Shown here: positions 7,771-15,433 of the stretch, piece by piece | Position numbering within the stretch: the stretch's first letter is position 1 | How the letters are laid out: the number at the start of each line of letters is the position of its first letter | NCBI RefSeq assembly: GCF_036391795.1 | Contig: NZ_DASVZH010000186.1 | Location: 1-47,398 of the forward strand | Direction of reading: 5' to 3' | From: Oryzihumus sp036391795 | GTDB taxonomy: Bacteria > Actinomycetota > Actinomycetes > Actinomycetales > Dermatophilaceae | DNA length: 47,398 nt | Notes under the pieces: model-generated | Seen by the model: only the letters and a program-made list of their open reading frames with translations | The model's database searches: none | Told to the model about the DNA's origin: nothing | Made by a program: the position numbers and the translations under genes

Positions 7771-9356
7771 GCGTCCTCCCCCACCGTCGCCGGGAGCCGG
7801 ACGACGAACGTCGCCCCGGGCGGTCCCTCCACCGACAGGGTGCCGCCGAGCCGCAGCACGGACTGCCGCACGAGCGCGAGGCCCAGGCCCCGGCCGCCGG
7901 GGCCGCCGCCGGCCTTGGTCGACCAGCCGCGGGCGAACGCGCGCTCGAGGTCCTCCGGCGGCAGGCCCGGCCCGGTGTCGCTGACGGTCAGCACCGCACA
8001 GCCGTCCTGCCAGTCGGTGGCCACCCGGACTCGACGCGGGCCGGGCTGGCCGGAGACGGCCTCGAGCGCGTTGTCGACGAGGTTGCCGACGATGGTCACC
8101 AGGTCCCGCGAGGGGACCACTCCCTCGGGCAGGCCGCTGCCCTCGACCTCCAGCTCGACGCCCCGCTCGCCGGCCTGCGCGGCCTTGCCGAGCAGCAGGG
8201 CCGCGAGCGCCGGCTCCTGGACCGAGGCGACCACCTCGTCGGTGAGCCGCTGCGACACGGCCAGCTCACCGGTCGCGAACGTCAGCGCCTCGTCCGAGCG
8301 GCCGAGCTCGATCAGCGACACCACGGTGTGCAGCCGGTTGGCCGACTCGTGGGCCTGTGAGCGCAGCGCCTCGGCCAGCCCGCGCGCCGAGTCCAGCTCG
8401 CCGGTGAGCGCCTCCAGGTCGGTGCGGTCGCGCAGGGTCGTCACCGTTCCGAGGTCGCGTCCCTGCCAGCTGGCGCGGGCCTGGTTGAGCACCAGGACCC
8501 GGGCGTCGGTGACGTGCAGCTCGTCCTCGCGCGGCTCCCCCGACGCCAGCGTCGCGGTCAGGCTCGGGGCCAGCCCGACCTCGGTGACCGGCCGGCCGAC
8601 GACCGACCCGGGCAGCGAGAGCAGTCGCCGCGCCTCGTCGTTGACCAGGCGCACCCGCCCGGCGCCGTCGATGAGCAGCAGGCCCTCGCGCACCGAGTGC
8701 AGCACCGCGTCGTAGTACTCGGCCATCTCCTGCAGCTCGGCCGCGCCCAGCCCTCCGGTCTGCCGGCGCAGCCTGCGGGCGACCAGCCAGCTGCCCGTGC
8801 CGAAGAGCACCGCCGCCAGGGCTGCCGCCACGAGCAGCTCGGGCAGCTGGGAGGCCACGGCGGCGGCGACCGCCGTCTGCCGGATCCCCACCGACACCAG
8901 GCCCGTGACCGCGCCGGTGCCGTCGCGCACCGGCACCACCGCGCGGACCGACGGGCCCAGCGTGCCGGTGTAGGTCTCGGTGAGATCGTGCCCCGCGGCC
9001 GCGGCGGCGATGTGCCCGATGAACTGCCGCCCGATCTGCCGCGGATCCGGGTGCGTCCACCGCCGTCCGGTGGGGCTCATCACCACGACGAAGTCGGTGC
9101 CGGTGGCGCGCTGCACCCGCACGGCCAGCGGCTGCAGCGTGCGGGTGGGGTCGGCCGTGCCCACCGCCTGCACGACCAGCGGGGTGGCCGCGACCGTGTG
9201 CGCCACCGCCAGCACCCGGGACGTGGCCTGCTGCTCGCCGGCGTGGCTCGCCTGCACGTAGGCGCCTGCCAGCCCGCCGGCCAGCACCAGCACGGCCACC
9301 AGCACCTGTGCGGCGAAGATCTGGGCCGCCAGGCTCCACCGGCGCGGGCTGGTCAC
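7767..9356 (-). CDS. Sensor histidine kinase, CitA/DcuS family
   Basis: A 529-residue membrane kinase. A first membrane helix lies near residues 11-32, then a periplasmic Cache/PAS-type ligand domain up to about residue 170, and a second helix (LLVAAALAAVLFGTGSWLV). A cytoplasmic PAS domain follows, then the phosphorylated His336 in QAHESANRLHTVVSLIELG, and an ATPase domain with the N-box LVDNALEA, DTGPGLPPED and GGRGLGLALV. This arrangement is that of CitA/DcuS sensors for citrate or C4-dicarboxylates. It sits divergent to dctA and is co-transcribed with its response regulator, so it probably senses the DctA substrates. Confidence 0.93.
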   Translation of the reverse strand: MTSPRRWSLAAQIFAAQVLVAVLVLAGGLAGAYVQASHAGEQQATSRVLAVAHTVAATPLVVQAVGTADPTRTLQPLAVRVQRATGTDFVVVMSPTGRRWTHPDPRQIGRQFIGHIAAAAAGHDLTETYTGTLGPSVRAVVPVRDGTGAVTGLVSVGIRQTAVAAAVASQLPELLVAAALAAVLFGTGSWLVARRLRRQTGGLGAAELQEMAEYYDAVLHSVREGLLLIDGAGRVRLVNDEARRLLSLPGSVVGRPVTEVGLAPSLTATLASGEPREDELHVTDARVLVLNQARASWQGRDLGTVTTLRDRTDLEALTGELDSARGLAEALRSQAHESANRLHTVVSLIELGRSDEALTFATGELAVSQRLTDEVVASVQEPALAALLLGKAAQAGERGVELEVEGSGLPEGVVPSRDLVTIVGNLVDNALEAVSGQPGPRRVRVATDWQDGCAVLTVSDTGPGLPPEDLERAFARGWSTKAGGGPGGRGLGLALVRQSVLRLGGTLSVEGPPGATFVVRLPATVGEDA

Positions 9357-9501
9357 GGCGCTGCCGGAGCGCGGCCCATGACCCGGGCCACGAACTCAAT
9401 GAACACAACGGTGACCCTAGCCACCGACCCGGCGCACCCTCGACCCCGACACGTCCGACCCCGGTGGCCACACGGCATACCGGGTCTGCCCGGGAGGAAG
9501 C

Positions 9502-10869
9502 ATGTCCAGCACCCCCTCAGCGCCGACCGCGCCGGTCACCGGCCGGCGGCGCGACAGAACCCACTGGCTCTACGTCGCGGTGATCGTCGCCGTGGTCCTC
9601 GGCGTGGTCGTGGGGCTCGTCGCCCCCGACTTCGCGGTGGGCCTGAAGCCGATCGGCACCGGCTTCGTGAACCTCGTCAAGATGATGATCACCCCGGTCA
9701 TCTTCTGCACGATCGTGCTCGGCGTCGGCTCGATCCGGAAGGCGACCCAGGTCGGCAAGGTCGGCGGGCTGGCGATCGGCTACTTCCTCGTGATGTCGAC
9801 CGTCGCCCTCGCCATCGGCCTGGTCGTCGGCAACCTCATCCACCCCGGGTCGGGGCTGCACCTGACCAAGGCCCTGGCCGCCACCGGGCACAAGCAGGTC
9901 AGCGGTGAGGCCGGCACGACCACCGACTTCATCCTCGGGATCATCCCCACCACGCTGTTCTCCTCCCTCACCGAGGGGCAGGTGCTGCAGGCGCTGTTCG
10001 TCGCCCTGCTGGTCGGCTTCGCGATCCAGTCCCTCGGCGCGAAGGGGGCACCCGCCCTCGCCGCGGTCGAGAGCCTGCAGAAGGTCGTCTTCCGGGTGCT
10101 CGCCATGGTCATGTGGGCAGCCCCTGTCGGCGCGTTCGGCGCCATGGCCGCGCTCGTCGGGGCGACCGGCGCCAAGGCGCTGGTCTCCCTGGCCCAGGTC
10201 ATGCTCGGCTTCTACGCCACCTGCGCGATCTTCGTGATCGTGGTGCTGGGCACCCTGCTGCGCCTGGTCGCCGGCGTCTCGATCTTCCGGCTGCTGCGCT
10301 ACCTCGGCCGCGAGTTCCTGCTGATCCTGTCCACGTCGTCCTCGGAGACCGCGCTGCCGCGGCTGATCGCCAAGATGGAGCACCTGGGCATCTCCCGCCC
10401 CGTCGTCGGCATCACCGTGCCCACCGGCTACTCCTTCAACCTCGACGGCACCGCGATCTACCTGACCATGGCGTCGCTGTTCGTCGCCGACGCGCTCGGC
10501 AAGCCCATGTCGATCGGCGAGCAGGTCTCGCTGCTGGTGTTCATGGTCATCGCCTCCAAGGGCGCGGCCGGGGTCACCGGCGCCGGGCTGGCCACGCTGG
10601 CCGGCGGCCTGCAGTCGCACCGGCCCGACCTGGTCGACGGCGTCGGCATCATCGTCGGCATCGACCGCTTCATGTCCGAGGCCCGGGCGCTGACCAACTT
10701 CGCCGGCAACGCCGTGGCCACGGTGCTCATCGGCACGTGGACCGGGGAGATCGACAAGGGCCGCGCCGAGGAGGTCCTCAGCGGCCTGGTCCCGTTCGAC
10801 GAGACCGCCGCCGACGACCACGGCGGCGACCCGGACCCCGACCGCGAGCGCGAGCTCGCCACCGTCTGA
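9502..10869 (+). CDS. dctA: C4-dicarboxylate/proton (cation) symporter DctA
   Basis: A 455-residue member of the dicarboxylate/amino acid:cation symporter family, which imports succinate, fumarate and malate through the inner membrane. The re-entrant hairpin serine motif STSSSETALPRLIAKME, the PTGYSFNLDGTAIYLTMASLF block, the SKGAAGVTGAGLATL hairpin and DRFMSEARALTNFAGNAVATVLIG are all present, covering the substrate and cation sites. The ATG at 9502 has a GGGAGG ribosome site. The neighbouring CitA/CitB-type system supports a dicarboxylate rather than glutamate substrate; a few homologues transport glutamate or aspartate. Confidence 0.93.
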   Translation: MSSTPSAPTAPVTGRRRDRTHWLYVAVIVAVVLGVVVGLVAPDFAVGLKPIGTGFVNLVKMMITPVIFCTIVLGVGSIRKATQVGKVGGLAIGYFLVMSTVALAIGLVVGNLIHPGSGLHLTKALAATGHKQVSGEAGTTTDFILGIIPTTLFSSLTEGQVLQALFVALLVGFAIQSLGAKGAPALAAVESLQKVVFRVLAMVMWAAPVGAFGAMAALVGATGAKALVSLAQVMLGFYATCAIFVIVVLGTLLRLVAGVSIFRLLRYLGREFLLILSTSSSETALPRLIAKMEHLGISRPVVGITVPTGYSFNLDGTAIYLTMASLFVADALGKPMSIGEQVSLLVFMVIASKGAAGVTGAGLATLAGGLQSHRPDLVDGVGIIVGIDRFMSEARALTNFAGNAVATVLIGTWTGEIDKGRAEEVLSGLVPFDETAADDHGGDPDPDRERELATV

Positions 10870-10879
10870 ACCACCCAGC

Positions 10880-10919
10880 CAGGTATGCCGCGCCCCTCAC
10901 CGGGGGCGCGGCATACCTG
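10880..10919 (+). terminator. Strong hairpin downstream of dctA
   Basis: A 17-base-pair uninterrupted stem (10880-10896 with 10903-10919) and a 6-base loop begin ten bases after the dctA stop. There is no T-tract, as is common for actinobacterial terminators. Each arm contains the GGTATGCC octamer that recurs through the window. Confidence 0.75.
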
Positions 10920-10950
10920 CTGTCCGGGGCGGGGCTGGGAGGCTGGGGGT

Positions 10951-11376
10951 GTGCGCCTGGACGAGTCGGAGTGTCGCGAGCGGTTCGGCGCCGCCCGCCG
11001 GGTGGTGCTGGGCACCTGCGGGGCGGACCGGCAGCCGCACCTCGTGCCGGTGACCTTCGCCCTGGTCGGTGACGTCGTGGTGAGCGCGGTGGACCACAAG
11101 CCCAAGACGACGACCCGGCTGCGCCGGCTGGCGAACATCGTCGAGAACCCTTCCGTCTCCTTGCTGCTCGACCACTACGAGGACGACTGGGACCGGCTGT
11201 GGTGGGTGCGCGCGGACGCCCGCGCAACGGTGGTCGCGGACGGACCGCAGTGGTCGCAGGCCATCGCGTGGCTCGTCGCGCGCTACCCCGCGTACGCCGC
11301 CAGACCTCCGACCGGCCCGGTGGTCCGTGCGGAGGTCACGCGCTGGTCGGGCTGGGCATCCGGCCCCAGGACATGA
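10951..11376 (+). CDS. PPOX-class F420-dependent oxidoreductase family protein (TIGR03668-like)
   Basis: A 141-residue split-barrel flavin/F420-binding protein. It opens with LDESECRERFGAARRVVLGTCGADRQPHLVPVTFAL and continues with a KPKTTTRLRRLANIVENPSVSLLLDHYEDDWDRLWWVRADA block, which is the core of the Rv-type F420-dependent PPOX proteins. It probably reduces a small molecule or sequesters F420; the substrate is unknown. The GTG at 10951 follows a GGAGG-like sequence and removes an unlikely Pro/Arg-rich extension. It stands alone between two hairpins, so it is probably monocistronic. Confidence 0.8.
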   Translation: MRLDESECRERFGAARRVVLGTCGADRQPHLVPVTFALVGDVVVSAVDHKPKTTTRLRRLANIVENPSVSLLLDHYEDDWDRLWWVRADARATVVADGPQWSQAIAWLVARYPAYAARPPTGPVVRAEVTRWSGWASGPRT

Positions 11377-11379
11377 CGG

Positions 11380-11431
11380 CGGTCGCGACGGTGGATCCGT
11401 CGCGACCGCAACGGTCGTGGTGCCACGACCG
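11380..11431. terminator. Tandem hairpins between convergent genes
   Basis: Two adjacent inverted repeats are visible: a 12-base-pair stem at 11380-11391/11397-11408 with a 5-base loop, and a 9-base-pair stem at 11412-11420/11423-11431. They lie between a plus-strand stop (11376) and a minus-strand stop (11446) and probably terminate both. Confidence 0.7.
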
Positions 11432-11445
11432 CCGTCACGGCGAGG

Positions 11446-12363
11446 TCAGCGCAGCGGGTGGGCCCGGTAGTGCCGACGCCAGATGAGGCGGTAGACCCCG
11501 AGGTACTTCGGCAGCGAGCGCAGCCCCGGGATGAACGGCAGCAGGAGCAGGGCCAGCGACAGGATCGCCATCAGCGCCCAGACCTGGGCGTCGGCGTTGT
11601 CGGAGGTGGAGAACGGCGGCACCTGGTACCAGAAGGTGTAGAGCCACAACCACGGCTGACCGGGGTAGTTGCCGGTCTCGTTCATCATCCCCCACTGGTC
11701 ACCGCCGAGGTTGCGGGCGCGGGCCTGGTCCTCCAGGTAGCTCCCGTCGGCGAGCAGCAGCAAGGACTTCGTCGAGTTGCCGCCGTAGAACCCGGGCTCG
11801 GCCAGCACGCCGTCGAGCCCACCGGCCTGGGCCTGCTGCAGGTAGGCCGTGGTCAGGACGGGCACCGGGCCGTAGCTGCCACGTGCGACCGCTGCGGGGT
11901 TGCCGTCGGGAGCCTTGCCCAGCGCGTCGGAGTATGCCGTGGCCCACTTCGTCTGCTGGTCCGCGGAAGCGTTCCGCCACGTGGCCAGGGCCAGGCTCAG
12001 CAGCGGGCTGCCCTGCAGCTGGGACAGTGGCGTGATGACCAGGTCGTTGGCCGAGTTCACCGGGGTGGTCACCCCGGCCCACTGCTGCAGCTTGAGCGGG
12101 CCAAGGGTCTGGCCGACGGCGTTGGAGTTGTACGGCGGACCGTAGGTCGCGCTCCCGGAGGTGCCGGCGAGCTCGGCCGTGGCGGTGGCGACGACGTCGT
12201 TGGGCGTCTGCTTGGCCCAGCTCTGCAACGTGATCGCCTTCTCGTCCGGCGAGGAGAAGATGGCCGCCAGGCCCACCGTCAGCAGCGCCACCACCGCAAG
12301 GGCGATGACGAACTCCTTGACCAGGTCGTAGGGCCGGGTCGGCTTGATCGCGATGGCGGTCAT
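11446..12363 (-). CDS. Cytochrome b-associated membrane protein with large extracytoplasmic domain
   Basis: A 305-residue protein. One membrane helix lies near residues 13-34 (EFVIALAVVALLTVGLAAIF), followed by a roughly 200-residue extracytoplasmic region containing SWAKQTPNDVVATATAELAGTS and GPPYN, and a C-terminal helix (ALMAILSLALLLLPFIPGLRSLP) ending in a basic tail. It is the usual partner of the stand-alone actinobacterial cytochrome b N-terminal protein, often labelled cytochrome b6. No CXXCH haem c motif or Rieske ligand set is present. It begins four bases after the cytochrome b stop, so it belongs to the same complex by inference. Its biochemical role is unknown. Confidence 0.7.
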   Translation of the reverse strand: MTAIAIKPTRPYDLVKEFVIALAVVALLTVGLAAIFSSPDEKAITLQSWAKQTPNDVVATATAELAGTSGSATYGPPYNSNAVGQTLGPLKLQQWAGVTTPVNSANDLVITPLSQLQGSPLLSLALATWRNASADQQTKWATAYSDALGKAPDGNPAAVARGSYGPVPVLTTAYLQQAQAGGLDGVLAEPGFYGGNSTKSLLLLADGSYLEDQARARNLGGDQWGMMNETGNYPGQPWLWLYTFWYQVPPFSTSDNADAQVWALMAILSLALLLLPFIPGLRSLPKYLGVYRLIWRRHYRAHPLR

Positions 12364-12367
12364 GACC

Positions 12368-13012
12368 TCAGTCCTCCTCGCCGATCGGGGCGACGACGCC
12401 GTGCCGGCGCACCAGCACCAGGTGCAGGACGGTGATGACACCGACCACGAGGGGCAGCAGCACGACGTGCCACAGCAGCATCTGGCCCGGGTTGAGCACG
12501 TTGAAGTACGCCCCGACACCGACGGAGTTCAGCCCGTCCTTGGCCTGCGTGCCGATCCACTGGGAGTCGAAGTTGCTCTGCACGAGGTAGCCGGTGAAGG
12601 CGGTGCCGATCGAGCCGAGGAAGCAGACCACGCCGGTCATCCACGTCAGCGCGCGGTGGCCGCGCCAGGCCGCCATGAAGAACTTGCCCCAGAGGTGGAT
12701 CACCATGAATGCGAAGAACAGCTCGACGCTCCACAGGTGCAGCGAGTTCACGTAGTGGCCCAGTCCTGAGGTGTGCCACCAGACCGAGCCTCCGATGGCG
12801 AGCAGGCCACCCGTGACGAGCACGACGACGAACGCCGCCAGCGTCAGCACGCCGAAGACGTAGATGGCAGAGGCGACGTAGGCCGGCTGGCGGTCCGGGA
12901 GCGCCTGTCCCGGCGGCACCGTGCGCGAGATCCGCCCGCGCAGCCTGGCGGTCCAGCTCGGCCGTTCGGTGTCACCACCGACGCGGGCGAGCCTGCCGTC
13001 GGCCGTGGTCAC
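12368..13012 (-). CDS. Cytochrome b N-terminal domain protein (b6-like, diheme)
   Basis: A 214-residue four-helix cytochrome b. Two haem-ligand His pairs are visible, H-x13-H in HLWSVELFFAFMVIH and again in HVVLLPLVVGVITVLH, placed on helices two and four as in cytochrome b6. The intervening GTAFTGYLVQSNFDSQWIGTQAKDG replaces the usual quinone-site loop. The GTG at 13012 overlaps the stop of the small upstream gene (GTGA). It should carry electrons between quinol and an unknown partner; no Rieske protein or cytochrome c is encoded nearby, so it is not a normal bc1 locus. Confidence 0.85.
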   Translation of the reverse strand: MTTADGRLARVGGDTERPSWTARLRGRISRTVPPGQALPDRQPAYVASAIYVFGVLTLAAFVVVLVTGGLLAIGGSVWWHTSGLGHYVNSLHLWSVELFFAFMVIHLWGKFFMAAWRGHRALTWMTGVVCFLGSIGTAFTGYLVQSNFDSQWIGTQAKDGLNSVGVGAYFNVLNPGQMLLWHVVLLPLVVGVITVLHLVLVRRHGVVAPIGEED

Positions 13013-13182
13013 TGCTGGTCCTCGGTCTCGTAGCGCTCGGGGTGGCGCCCGAGCGGCAGGAGGACTGCGGCAGCGAAGATGACGAGCATCAGTCCGATGA
13101 CCACCAGGTTGGCCACGGAGATCTGGACCCACCCCCAGTGGACGTAGGTTCCGGCAGTATCAGCCGCGAGGGCGCTCACCAT
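13009..13182 (-). CDS. Small single-helix membrane protein of the cytochrome b module (57 aa)
   Basis: A 57-residue reading frame from ATG 13182 to TGA 13009, preceded by GGAGG six bases upstream. It reads MVSALAADTAGTYVHWGWVQ, then one membrane helix (ISVANLVVIGLMLVIFAAAVLLPL), then a charged cytoplasmic tail GRHPERYETEDQQ. Its stop overlaps the GTG of the cytochrome b gene. Strong ribosome site, translational coupling and a clean membrane topology all support a real gene, probably a small assembly or structural subunit. I do not recognise a named family. Confidence 0.75.
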   Translation of the reverse strand: MVSALAADTAGTYVHWGWVQISVANLVVIGLMLVIFAAAVLLPLGRHPERYETEDQQ

Positions 13183-13300
13183 GGGACACCTCCAGTTGGT
13201 CCGGTCCCCCTCAGTGGACCGCCCGGCCGTGGGGCGGGACAGGGACCAAGGACACCGACCGCAGGGCCCTCACGCCCTCGCGGTCGTGTTGGATGGCGGG

Positions 13301-13702
13301 ATGGTGCCCTTTGACCTTGATGTCCTCCGCCTGACGCTCCACGTGCTCGCCGCGACGGTGTGGGTCGGCGGACAGATCGTGCTGGCCGCGCTCGTCGGGC
13401 CCCTGCGCCGCGCAGCGCCGGCCACCACCTCGGTCGCAGCCAACGCCTTCGCCCGCGTGGCATGGCCGGCGTTCGCCGTCCTGCTGATCACCGGCATGTG
13501 GAACCTGGCCGTCGAGCACACCCAGGGCAAGCACCCCGGCGCGCTGGTCGTGAAGCTCGTCCTGGTCGCCCTGTCCGGCCTCGGTGCCGCACTGCACACC
13601 GCGGCGAAGACCCCTGCGGCGCGGGGAGTCTGGGGTGCGGTCGGCCTCCTCGGCGCGCTCGGCGCCGTGTTCATGGGTGTCGCCATCACCGAGGCCGGCT
13701 GA
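13301..13702 (+). CDS. Small CopD/DUF2269-like integral membrane protein
   Basis: A 133-residue protein with four predicted membrane helices. The first carries LRLTLHVLAATVWVGGQIVLAALVGPL, with a conserved H-x-x-A-x-x-x-W-x-G pattern typical of CopD-like and related haem or copper membrane proteins, and the second WPAFAVLLITGMWNL. It probably binds haem through the first-helix His. The ATG at 13301 is preceded by only a weak GGATGGCGGG. It is divergent from the cytochrome b module, and a functional link is possible but unproven. Confidence 0.7.
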   Translation: MVPFDLDVLRLTLHVLAATVWVGGQIVLAALVGPLRRAAPATTSVAANAFARVAWPAFAVLLITGMWNLAVEHTQGKHPGALVVKLVLVALSGLGAALHTAAKTPAARGVWGAVGLLGALGAVFMGVAITEAG

Positions 13703-13763
13703 CGGCCAACGACGACGCCAACGGCAGGCACAGGAGCTCGACGTCGTCGCCCGGACATGGAGA

Positions 13764-13818
13764 CGCCACGGACCCTGGCCGGCTCCCGCAGGGGTCGGTG
13801 CCGGTTGGGTCCGTGGCG
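13764..13818. terminator. Long inverted repeat between convergent genes
   Basis: A perfect 12-base inverted repeat (CGCCACGGACCC at 13764-13775 and its complement at 13807-13818) encloses 31 bases between the plus-strand stop at 13702 and the minus-strand stop at 13831. It probably serves as a bidirectional terminator. Confidence 0.55.
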
Positions 13819-13830
13819 CCGTTCCGGGGC

Positions 13831-14427
13831 TCAGGCGGCCGGGTGGTCAGCCAGAGCGGTCAGGACGCTGTCCAGGTCGGTGGTGCTGTCCTGGTTGTAC
13901 GGCAGCCGGGACAGGAGCATGCCCATGGCGCAGCTGTTGGTCACGGCGGCGAACGCCAGACCGCCGCCGACGGCGCCGGACAACCACCTGGCCGGCGGCC
14001 ACACGATGCTGGCGAGCACACCGCCGAGGACGAGCGAGCCGGCGACGAGGCGCACCTGGCGCTCGAGGTCCCAGCGCGCGCGGCCGCGGATGAGCGGCGC
14101 TCCGGCCTGCTCCCAGGCGAGGACCCCGCCGTCCAGGACGTGCAGGTTCGGCAGTCCGACCTCGGCCAGCAGGGTCTCGGCCTGGCCGGCGCGGGCGCCC
14201 GAGCGGCAGATCAGGACGACGTCCTGGTCGAGGTGGTCACGCAGCTCGTGGCGGTGCTCGCGCAGCAGGTCCAGGGGGACGTTGTAGGAACCGGCGACGT
14301 GGCTCGAGGAGAACTCGGCCGGGGACCGGACATCGAGCACGCGGGGAGCCTCCTTCGTGGCCATCCAGTCGCGCAGCTCCTCGGGGGTGATGCGGGTGGG
14401 CTTGGTGCGGGTGGGGGCGAGGGTCAT
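13831..14427 (-). CDS. Rhodanese domain with C-terminal DUF2892 membrane hairpin (YgaP-like)
   Basis: A 198-residue sulfurtransferase. Residues about 10-110 form a rhodanese domain with the persulfide-carrying Cys74 in LICRSGARAGQAE. The C-terminal part has two membrane helices of the DUF2892 type (LVAGSLVLGGVLASIVW and a GGGLAFAAVTNSCAMGMLLSRLPYN segment). It should pass sulfane sulfur at the inner membrane, as YgaP does. An earlier ATG at 14493, overlapping the TauE stop, would add 22 residues; I chose 14427 because the family begins near there. It is last in the persulfide operon read leftward. Confidence 0.85.
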   Translation of the reverse strand: MTLAPTRTKPTRITPEELRDWMATKEAPRVLDVRSPAEFSSSHVAGSYNVPLDLLREHRHELRDHLDQDVVLICRSGARAGQAETLLAEVGLPNLHVLDGGVLAWEQAGAPLIRGRARWDLERQVRLVAGSLVLGGVLASIVWPPARWLSGAVGGGLAFAAVTNSCAMGMLLSRLPYNQDSTTDLDSVLTALADHPAA

Positions 14428-14495
14428 GTGTAGTTGCTGTTCCTGTCGTTGCGGTGGTGCGGGCTGGGCGTGTTCGGTCGGGAGCCCAGTCATGG

Positions 14496-15329
14496 TCAAA
14501 GGAGCTGGGGCACGCTGCGGGCTGCCGTGTAGAGGGCCACGAGGACGAGCAGCACGGTGAAGGCTCGCGACAGCGTCCGCGGTGGGACCCGTGAGGCGAC
14601 GCGACCGCCGAGGACGCTGCCGACGATGGCGGCCAGGGTGAACGTGCCCAGCAGGACCCAGTCCAGGTGCATCCCCTGCCCGGCCCGGGCCAGGAGCGCC
14701 GAGGCGCTGTTGACGGCGATGACCAGCAGCGAGGTGCCCACCGCCACCGGCATGGCGAAGCCGAGGGCGAGCACGAGGGCGGGGACGACGGCGAACCCGC
14801 CGCCGACGCCGAAGAACCCGGTCAGCAGGCCCACCGCGGTGGCGGTGACCAGCACCCGGAGGGCGCGGGTCCGGTCGATCCGCAGCGGCGCGAAGGACAC
14901 GACCGGGGTCTGCGACACGTCCACGGCGCCTGTCGCGGCGTCCGTCGCGGTGTCCGCCGGGGTGTGCCGGGAGCCGCGGCTCCGGGCGTACATGACGGTC
15001 GCCACGACGAGCATGAGCGCCGAGAAGGCGGTGAGCAGCACGTTCGGCGGGACGCTGGCGGACAGGCGTGAGCCGACCCAGGAGCCCGCGACGCCGAGCA
15101 CGCCGAAGACCAGCCCCTGGGCGACGCGGACGCGTCCTTCGCGGGCATGCGCAGCCAGCCCGGCCAGGGCGGTGACACCGACGATGAGCAGCGAGCCGGT
15201 GGTGGCGCTCCTGGTGTCCTGGCCCAGCAGGTAGACCAGGGCCGGGACGGTCAGGATCGAACCGCCGCCGCCGAGGGCGCCGAGACTGAGGCCGATGAGC
15301 AGGCCGATGGGGATGGCCAGGGCAAGCAC
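14496..15329 (-). CDS. TauE/SafE family sulfite/organosulfur exporter
   Basis: A 277-residue membrane permease with two repeated halves, each starting with the TauE motif (GLSLGALGGGGSILTVPALVYLLG and GLLTGFFGVGGGFAVVPALVLALGFAMPVAVGTSLLVIAVNS), and about eight helices. TauE proteins export sulfite, sulfoacetate or thiosulfate-type anions. Placement between a persulfide dioxygenase, which makes sulfite, and rhodaneses, under a CstR-type operator, suggests sulfite or thiosulfate efflux. ATG 15329 is the first in-frame start at a typical N-terminus. Confidence 0.88.
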   Translation of the reverse strand: MLALAIPIGLLIGLSLGALGGGGSILTVPALVYLLGQDTRSATTGSLLIVGVTALAGLAAHAREGRVRVAQGLVFGVLGVAGSWVGSRLSASVPPNVLLTAFSALMLVVATVMYARSRGSRHTPADTATDAATGAVDVSQTPVVSFAPLRIDRTRALRVLVTATAVGLLTGFFGVGGGFAVVPALVLALGFAMPVAVGTSLLVIAVNSASALLARAGQGMHLDWVLLGTFTLAAIVGSVLGGRVASRVPPRTLSRAFTVLLVLVALYTAARSVPQLL

Positions 15330-15433
15330 GAGAAGTATCTCCGTCCGTGGGGTTACGCGGGCGCGGGCGGCGGTCGACTCGGGACCGCCGAGGGAGCCGG
15401 CATCGCGGGAGGACGCCGGCTCCCCTGCGCGGG

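Noticed and set aside
8514..9908. Long plus-strand frame opposite the histidine kinase
   Set aside because: It is antisense to clear HATPase and PAS motifs and has the His/Arg/Gln-rich composition of a GC-rich shadow.
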